A DNA stretch of 64,000 bases, taken from Nibrella saemangeumensis. GTDB taxonomy: Bacteria; Bacteroidota; Bacteroidia; Cytophagales; Spirosomataceae. The stretch lies in NCBI RefSeq assembly GCF_039541915.1, contig NZ_BAABHD010000078.1:57641-121640 (forward strand). Direction: 5' to 3'. Positions within the stretch are counted from its first letter, which is position 1, and each line of letters begins with the position of its first letter. Positions 59,994 to 64,000 of this stretch are shown piece by piece. Both the position numbers and the translations under genes were made by a program. A model generated the notes under the pieces. That model made no database searches. It had not been told where the DNA came from and worked only from the letters and a program-made list of their open reading frames with translations.

Positions 59994-60458
59994 TCAGAGC
60001 CGGAGCCGCTGCAGCACGTCAACAATGCTGATCATCTGCTCCGGTTTCCAAAGATCAGGCCGTTTTTTGCGTTTGTAGAAAAGATCGTAAGGGATGGCTG
60101 CCTGTTCCAAAACAAGGCCAATATTCTTGGTTTGCCACAGGCGTTGATTTAGTAACTCCTGCGCCTGCTGAAAGGCCGATAGGGCTTTTCGGTCTTCCTC
60201 ACTGCCAAGGGTGTTGATAAGCCGCTCGACATCTTCGGTCGTTAACGGCCGGTGGCCCATGCGCTTGAGGTAGGCGGAACCGGCACTTCCGGACAACAGC
60301 TCGTCCGAGGCTGATCGTGCCAGAACATTAGCCTTTTTCTGAAGGGTAAGGTATTTTTGGGCAACGTTTAGTATTTGCCCGTAATTGACTCCCTGGTCGG
60401 CCATACAGTGTTTAGCGTGTGCTTTTGATGGAGTCAATATTACGGATTTTGCATCCAT
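59994..60458 (-). CDS. Hypothetical protein of the accessory block
   Basis: 154 residues, soluble and helical, no signal. It has a Lys/Ala-rich start, SGSAGSAYLKRMGHRPLTTE in the middle and a Trp-containing end (KRKKRPDLWKPEQMISIVDV). No family recognised. It is the last gene of a minus-strand series with phage- or plasmid-type members and starts 6 bases after the stop of the interrupted gene before it. Confidence 0.6.
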   Translation of the reverse strand: MDAKSVILTPSKAHAKHCMADQGVNYGQILNVAQKYLTLQKKANVLARSASDELLSGSAGSAYLKRMGHRPLTTEDVERLINTLGSEEDRKALSAFQQAQELLNQRLWQTKNIGLVLEQAAIPYDLFYKRKKRPDLWKPEQMISIVDVLQRLRL

Positions 60459-60464
60459 TTTCTT

Positions 60465-60836
60465 TCAATTTTTGTAAAAGGAAGATAACAGGGTCAGTAA
60501 ACAGAGGCTGGATACTTCAGCGTTGGAAAGGGGACGAAAGTCCCACAGCGCATCTACATCCAACAGGCTGTTGATTTCCCGCAGGGAACTGGCCAGGGCC
60601 GGTGTGTCAAGAGCCTCGGCCGGCAGGGCATTACTACGTTGCCATACCTAACGATTCTGGAGCCGGCGGGCGCAGGTTGTTTCGTGGTATATCTGCCACC
60701 AGGCTTTCACCAGAACGCGCAGGTGCATCGCTGGCCGCCGGCTAAAGACAACGGGTACATGGCCAAACGCCCAGCGCCTGGCCAGCTCCACCTCCACGGA
60801 GTTGAAAAGGATTTCAATTTGCAGCGGCTCTTTCAT
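60465..60836 (-). pseudogene. Hypothetical gene interrupted by an in-frame amber codon
   Basis: The frame from ATG 60836 reads MKEPLQIEILFNSVEVELAR and meets TAG at 60650-60648. The same frame then stays open to TGA at 60467-60465 with coding-like sequence (WQRSNALPAEALDTPALASS, SLLDVDALWDFRPLSNAEVS). Read through, it would be 123 residues and fits exactly between its neighbours (5 bases after the upstream stop, 6 before the next ATG). No family recognised. A CAG-to-TAG change or a sequencing error would explain it. Confidence 0.55.
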
Positions 60837-60841
60837 CGCGT

Positions 60842-61519
60842 TTAGATTTCTACCAGGATGGGCTTATTAACCGGCCGGTACTGCTCGTTGAGTAAAGCCG
60901 CATTCACGTAACTGGTCTTCACGTTTTTCCCGGACGTACAGCCATACCCGTTATGAATATGCCCAAATACGTGAAGCATTGGGTTAAGCAGGTTTACCCG
61001 GTCGAGTAAATCCCTACAGCCAACGTTGCCCCCCGTACGGATGGACCCACCCCACCCTATCACCTCATCAAGGATACCAAATGGCGGGGTATGCGTTATC
61101 AGCACGTCCGTGTTCTGGGGAATCATATCCCAAAGTGCCTGCGCCGGCTCTCCCCGCCGGTACATGAAGTGCCAGTTCATAAACTCGGGCGAATAGCTGG
61201 AACCGTAGAAATTCACCCCGTCGATGGTGATGCTTTCGTGGTGCAGGTACCAGATGTTGTACCTGGCCAGCAAGTCGCGCAAGGTTGCCAGATACGAGGC
61301 TTCTACCTCCAGAATGCGATCATGATTGCCACCTACAAAGACTTTGTGTGGAATGTGGTTAAACGCCTTTAGCCAGGTAAGAAAGTCTTTCAGGTTGAGA
61401 AAACTACCTTCGGCGGTGATGTCGCCGGCATGGACGAGCACGTCCGCGTCAATCGACTGAATCTGGTCCGTGAAATGGCGGTGCTGTCCATGAGTGTCAC
61501 TAATGCAAAGTATTTTCAT
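60842..61519 (-). CDS. Metallophosphoesterase
   Basis: 225 residues from the ATG at 61519, which starts directly with the family's first motif (MKILCISDTHGQHRHF). The remaining metal-site motifs follow: VHAGDIT, VGGNHD, ITHTPPFG and FGHIHNGYG. This is the calcineurin-like phosphoesterase fold, here of the small YfcE/MPPED-like type, acting on phosphodiesters with two metal ions. The substrate is unknown. It belongs to the accessory series; a (GAG)5 purine run lies upstream between it and the small gene before it. Confidence 0.85.
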   Translation of the reverse strand: MKILCISDTHGQHRHFTDQIQSIDADVLVHAGDITAEGSFLNLKDFLTWLKAFNHIPHKVFVGGNHDRILEVEASYLATLRDLLARYNIWYLHHESITIDGVNFYGSSYSPEFMNWHFMYRRGEPAQALWDMIPQNTDVLITHTPPFGILDEVIGWGGSIRTGGNVGCRDLLDRVNLLNPMLHVFGHIHNGYGCTSGKNVKTSYVNAALLNEQYRPVNKPILVEI

Positions 61520-61598
61520 GATAGTAGGATGGGTATTTATTACTTTATTCGTCTGTTCGATTTTTAATTTTAAAGAACTCCTCCTCCTCCTCAACGAC

Positions 61599-61784
61599 TT
61601 ACAATATGGCCCGGTACCGGCCTAGTGTGAGCTTGGTTACCGTAGCCATATCTACGCCCATGGTAACGACTCCCCCTTTCGGGTTCGCATTGGCTGATAC
61701 CAGGTGTGTCGAACAACTGATGTCCAGATTACGCTGGATCATCTCGGCCATTACCTCAAAGTCTGTTGTCTTGTTAGCTCCCAT
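61599..61784 (-). CDS. Small hypothetical protein
   Basis: 61 residues (GANKTTDFEVMAEMIQRNLD, then SCSTHLVSANANPKGGVVTM). An alpha-beta layout is likely; no domain recognised. It is in line with the genes on both sides and has an ATG start, so it is probably a real accessory gene. Confidence 0.55.
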   Translation of the reverse strand: MGANKTTDFEVMAEMIQRNLDISCSTHLVSANANPKGGVVTMGVDMATVTKLTLGRYRAIL

Positions 61785-61808
61785 TGTGGTGTTTGTAAAA
61801 TCTTTTGG

Positions 61809-62393
61809 TTAATAAAATAATTGCAATTGCTCGGTTAGACCCACCGCCTTCGGAGCCCGTACCTGGTTCAACCATTCCTCCTTCTCAACGATTGTATGCC
61901 ACAGAGCAAAGAATGGCTCCAATTCTGGCCGTAGCAGGTACTTCACCACGTCAGGATATAAGAGCAGGGTTGTGTCTAATCGTGCGGCTACGTGCCGGAT
62001 TGCGGCCTCTATGCACTCGTCTTTGGTTGCATAGTGAGGATGGCTTGCCCGGATGTTATGATCCTGGTCATGGTAGAGGTAACCCCTCGGGTCGTGACTG
62101 GGTAAAAGGCCTACCGTGTGGCACCAGCCGTTTCGGCTGCCGCAGTCGGTCACATGGCCAAACCAGATGTTACAGCCAAAACGCCACCCGGCTGGGAAGT
62201 GCCGGCCATAATGCCAGGCGTGGCGACCGGTAAGCCGGGGCGGCCCGGCATCTTCCCAATAGCCATAGTAAATCGCGAAGACAAAGGTGACCGGCACATT
62301 GCTACGGGGTCGCCCGGCGATGGACACCAACACCGTCGGATTATCACAAAGCGGGTCGTTGCTGGCTATCCAGCTATACTTCGTCTTCTTCAT
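61809..62393 (-). CDS. Hypothetical protein of the accessory block
   Basis: 194 residues without signal or membrane helix. The middle is rich in Trp, His, Gly and Cys (GRHAWHYGRHFPAGWRFGCN, FGHVTDCGSRNGWCHTVG), and the end is helical (LDTTLLLYPDVVKYLLRPEL). No family recognised. The unusual aromatic/His content may indicate a nucleic-acid or metal binding role, which is only a guess. It lies 3 bases after the next upstream gene. Confidence 0.6.
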   Translation of the reverse strand: MKKTKYSWIASNDPLCDNPTVLVSIAGRPRSNVPVTFVFAIYYGYWEDAGPPRLTGRHAWHYGRHFPAGWRFGCNIWFGHVTDCGSRNGWCHTVGLLPSHDPRGYLYHDQDHNIRASHPHYATKDECIEAAIRHVAARLDTTLLLYPDVVKYLLRPELEPFFALWHTIVEKEEWLNQVRAPKAVGLTEQLQLFY

Positions 62394-62396
62394 GGC

Positions 62397-62735
62397 TCAG
62401 ACGAAAAGTTCGGCTTGGGCAGCCTCACCCGGCATGGTTGCGGCCGACATGGTTGACGGATCGAATACTCCGCGCTGCGTATAGAGGCTGAACTGAATCA
62501 GCTCCGAAATGCCGCAGGTCAAATCACCTTCGGTATATGCCTTGTGGTAGTAGGTTTGCAGCGGCCGACAGCGCGGAAACTTGCCGTTAGCCCGGTGAAC
62601 ACTCGTTTCAAGGTGCTTCTTAAATTCCTCCGGATTCTCCACCGTGATGCACTCCAGTGAGCGAAGCTGCTTTTGCAGGTACTCCTGAAGCCGGTTCTTA
62701 GGGTGATGGTAATTGGTAATTTTGGCGAAATACAT
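62397..62735 (-). CDS. Hypothetical protein of the accessory block
   Basis: 112 residues, soluble (YFAKITNYHHPKNRLQEYLQ, then GDLTCGISELIQFSLYTQRG). No family recognised. It follows the nuclease gene by 41 bases in the same direction and is typical of small plasmid or phage genes. Confidence 0.6.
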   Translation of the reverse strand: MYFAKITNYHHPKNRLQEYLQKQLRSLECITVENPEEFKKHLETSVHRANGKFPRCRPLQTYYHKAYTEGDLTCGISELIQFSLYTQRGVFDPSTMSAATMPGEAAQAELFV

Positions 62736-62776
62736 GGCTGGAAAAGTTTAGTGAATAGGTTGTTTAAACTGTGTAT

Positions 62777-63400
62777 TTACGAAGCCATTTCGGCCTTCCA
62801 GGAGGACGGAACAAAGCCGCTGCGCTGAATGCCCTTCAGCAGACTTTGGTACTTCTTACGACCGCCTTCTATGCAGCCACGAGTTGCGGATGCCTCAAAA
62901 TAGAACACCTCATAAGGGGCTTTCTTCTGGACGCCCAGCAGCACAAACCGGCTGGCCTCCGGCAGGCCGTCGAGGTAAAAGGCTGCCTGTCGGTCGTAAG
63001 CAAATTCGTTACAGGCATCCAGAAATTCCCCGTAGCTTTTAGCACTGGTGGTCTTCACATCGACAATCAGTTCGGTAGCGGCTACCCAAATGTCGGTTTG
63101 GCATTTACAGGGCAGGTCCGTCTGCGGATCGTCCCAATGCCAGACCTGTTCAACCTGACCAGCTTCGAGAACCTTGCTGGCAAAGCGGTTTTGGCGTACC
63201 GAATCCCGCATGGCGTACAGGTGCTTTCGGGTGGCCTGTGGAATGGCCTGCGGCTCGCTGCCTTCCAGCAGCAGGGAATGAAATAAGGTTCCAAATACCT
63301 GCGCGGCCTGAAACGACTTCTCAGGCTTAGTCGAAAAAAGCTGATTGCGGTACTCAGTCAGATCGGAGTTGGCGTATCGGGGTAAGCTGCGGTAATCCAT
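62777..63400 (-). CDS. PD-(D/E)XK nuclease, RecE/exonuclease VIII-like
   Basis: 207 residues from the ATG at 63400; a longer frame to 63664 overlaps another gene and is rejected. The start DYRSLPRYANSDLTEYR and AAQVFGTLFHSLLLEG are followed by the active-site region CKCQTDIWVAATELIVDVKT (D...D-x-K) and YDRQAAFYLDGL, the pattern of the RecE-type PDDEXK nucleases of phages and plasmids. It would resect DNA ends for recombination. A RecT-type partner is not in view and may lie beyond the window. The upstream neighbour is a DUF3846-like gene. Confidence 0.75.
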   Translation of the reverse strand: MDYRSLPRYANSDLTEYRNQLFSTKPEKSFQAAQVFGTLFHSLLLEGSEPQAIPQATRKHLYAMRDSVRQNRFASKVLEAGQVEQVWHWDDPQTDLPCKCQTDIWVAATELIVDVKTTSAKSYGEFLDACNEFAYDRQAAFYLDGLPEASRFVLLGVQKKAPYEVFYFEASATRGCIEGGRKKYQSLLKGIQRSGFVPSSWKAEMAS

Positions 63401-63449
63401 AAGGAGTGAAGAATAAGGCAGGTCAGCCAGTCCCTGACCTGCCAGATGA

Positions 63450-63803
63450 TTAGAAGGAAAGGATGGCAAAGAAGGGTTGCGTGTGAATGTTGCCCAGCCA
63501 GCGTACCTGGTCGCGCACCTGCTCAAGCGTTGTCTGCGGCTCAATGGTTTCGCCCTCCTCATCCGATCCGGCCAGCAGGGCAATACCATGAATGGGCTGA
63601 CCATAGCTGCCGAAGGAGAAAGCGGGTAGTTGCGGGTCAGCGTACAGGGCATCATCATCCACAATCAGGGCATCGCCGTTATCCTGCCGGGCACAGAAGT
63701 CGATGCAGCGGCAATCAATAATGCGGTAGAGGTCTTCCAGCTTGGCCGGGGTGTCGATGACCTCGATGGTCTGCGTAGTCGGATCAATTTTTACCAATCG
63801 CAT
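63450..63803 (-). CDS. DUF3846-like protein
   Basis: 117 residues. VKIDPTTQTIEVIDTPAKLE, DLYRIIDCRCIDFCA, ALIVDDDALYADPQLPAFSF and IHGIALLAGSDEEGET agree in order with DUF3846, a small family seen on plasmids and phages. No catalytic role is known. It precedes the RecE-like nuclease by 49 bases, and a GC-rich short repeat lies upstream. Confidence 0.6.
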   Translation of the reverse strand: MRLVKIDPTTQTIEVIDTPAKLEDLYRIIDCRCIDFCARQDNGDALIVDDDALYADPQLPAFSFGSYGQPIHGIALLAGSDEEGETIEPQTTLEQVRDQVRWLGNIHTQPFFAILSF

Positions 63804-63837
63804 GCTTAATACGGTTTAAGGGAGAAAATAACAGCCC

Positions 63838-63852
63838 GGTCGGGCGCGACCC
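63838..63852. repeat. Single copy of the dispersed 15-bp repeat
   Basis: GGTCGGGCGCGACCC differs by one base from the unit GGTCAGGCGCGACCC at 35813 and lies between genes, so here it is not coding. It forms a small GGTCG/CGACC hairpin. Confidence 0.6.
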
Positions 63853-63902
63853 GGACTTTTACCCGCCGGGCCAATCGGGCGGTCCGCCGAAGCGGCACTC
63901 AC

Positions 63903-64000
63903 TCAATGCATTTTCCGGCAGACCGGACAGAGTAGACGGGCCTTCTTGCGATTCTTCAGCTTGCGTTCAAGGTCTTTGCCTCCTGCCCATTCGCGCACAA
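63903..64000 (-). CDS. C-terminal end of a zinc-ribbon-like protein (partial)
   Basis: An open frame enters from the right edge and ends at TGA (63905-63903). The visible 31 residues are VREWAGGKDLERKLKNRKKA followed by RLLCPVCRKMH. The basic helix and CPVC pair suggest a small nucleic-acid-binding or zinc-ribbon protein; the family is unknown. Confidence 0.5.
   Translation of the reverse strand, partial: VREWAGGKDLERKLKNRKKARLLCPVCRKMH

Noticed and set aside
60444..60476. AT-rich segment resembling the copper-type operator
   Set aside because: The pair is off in spacing and lies at the start of a hypothetical minus-strand gene without a -7 element at the right distance.
1..64000. Search for rRNA, tRNA, insertion sequences and integrases
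   Set aside because: No conserved rRNA segments, tRNA cloverleaf or transposase/integrase motifs were recognised by eye; small or divergent ones could be missed.

Overview
The window looks like a heavy-metal resistance island of a Cytophagales bacterium (phylum Bacteroidota), closest in style to Spirosoma, Fibrella or Larkinella. The reasons are the gene families (DUF2911, DUF3347, DUF6660-like, HYC_CC_PP-like, SusC-like carboxypeptidase-repeat TonB receptor), Bacteroidota -7 promoter elements (TAnnTTTG) and little use of Shine-Dalgarno sites. The genus is inference. No rRNA, tRNA, transposase or CRISPR array was seen.

Layout. 1-5.6 kb: an SH3-type secreted protein, then a plus-strand redox set (His-rich membrane protein, di-haem oxidoreductase, Rieske lipoprotein, porin, cytochrome b561-like protein) ending in a frameshifted small gene. 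6-8.4 kb: a TonB-dependent receptor. 8.5-18.7 kb, minus strand: a divalent-cation efflux operon (DUF6660-like protein, CzcA-TolC fusion, CzcB, NicO-like permease, Zn/Cd P-type ATPase, membrane methyltransferase, SRPBCC protein). 18.8-50.3 kb: a large copper block with CopB-type ATPase, Csp copper-storage protein, an operon with a multicopper oxidase and DUF3347 protein, HMA-AraC regulators, an HMA chaperone, a cus operon with CusA split in two genes, CopA ATPase, a PcoA-PcoB fusion, a metal-binding lipoprotein and a DUF305 protein. 50.8-52.5 kb: small genes and a broken AadA-like gene. 52.5-59.4 kb, minus strand: a second cus operon with the same gene order and again a split CusA. 59.5-64 kb, minus strand: plasmid- or phage-like genes (RecE-like nuclease, DUF3846-like protein, metallophosphoesterase, hypotheticals).

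Main discovery candidate. Nine places carry a pair of 11-bp direct repeats (consensus about AAATYTTGYAA) with a 21-22 bp period. In seven of them a recognisable -7 element begins 54-55 bp downstream of the first repeat. The sites precede copB, the hyc/multicopper-oxidase operon, two HMA-AraC regulator loci, the HMA chaperone, the first cus operon, copA, the PcoA-PcoB gene and the DUF305 gene. They are absent from the czc/zntA operon and from the second cus operon. A 21-bp direct repeat just upstream of the core promoter is the geometry of AraC-family half-sites. The window also encodes two intact small regulators and one broken one in which a heavy-metal-associated (HMA, CxxC) domain replaces the usual AraC effector domain. 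I infer a copper regulon activated by HMA-AraC proteins.

Several genes are interrupted (near 5.4, 9.05, 29.94, 52.27 and 60.65 kb). From one sequence I cannot separate real decay from sequencing error.
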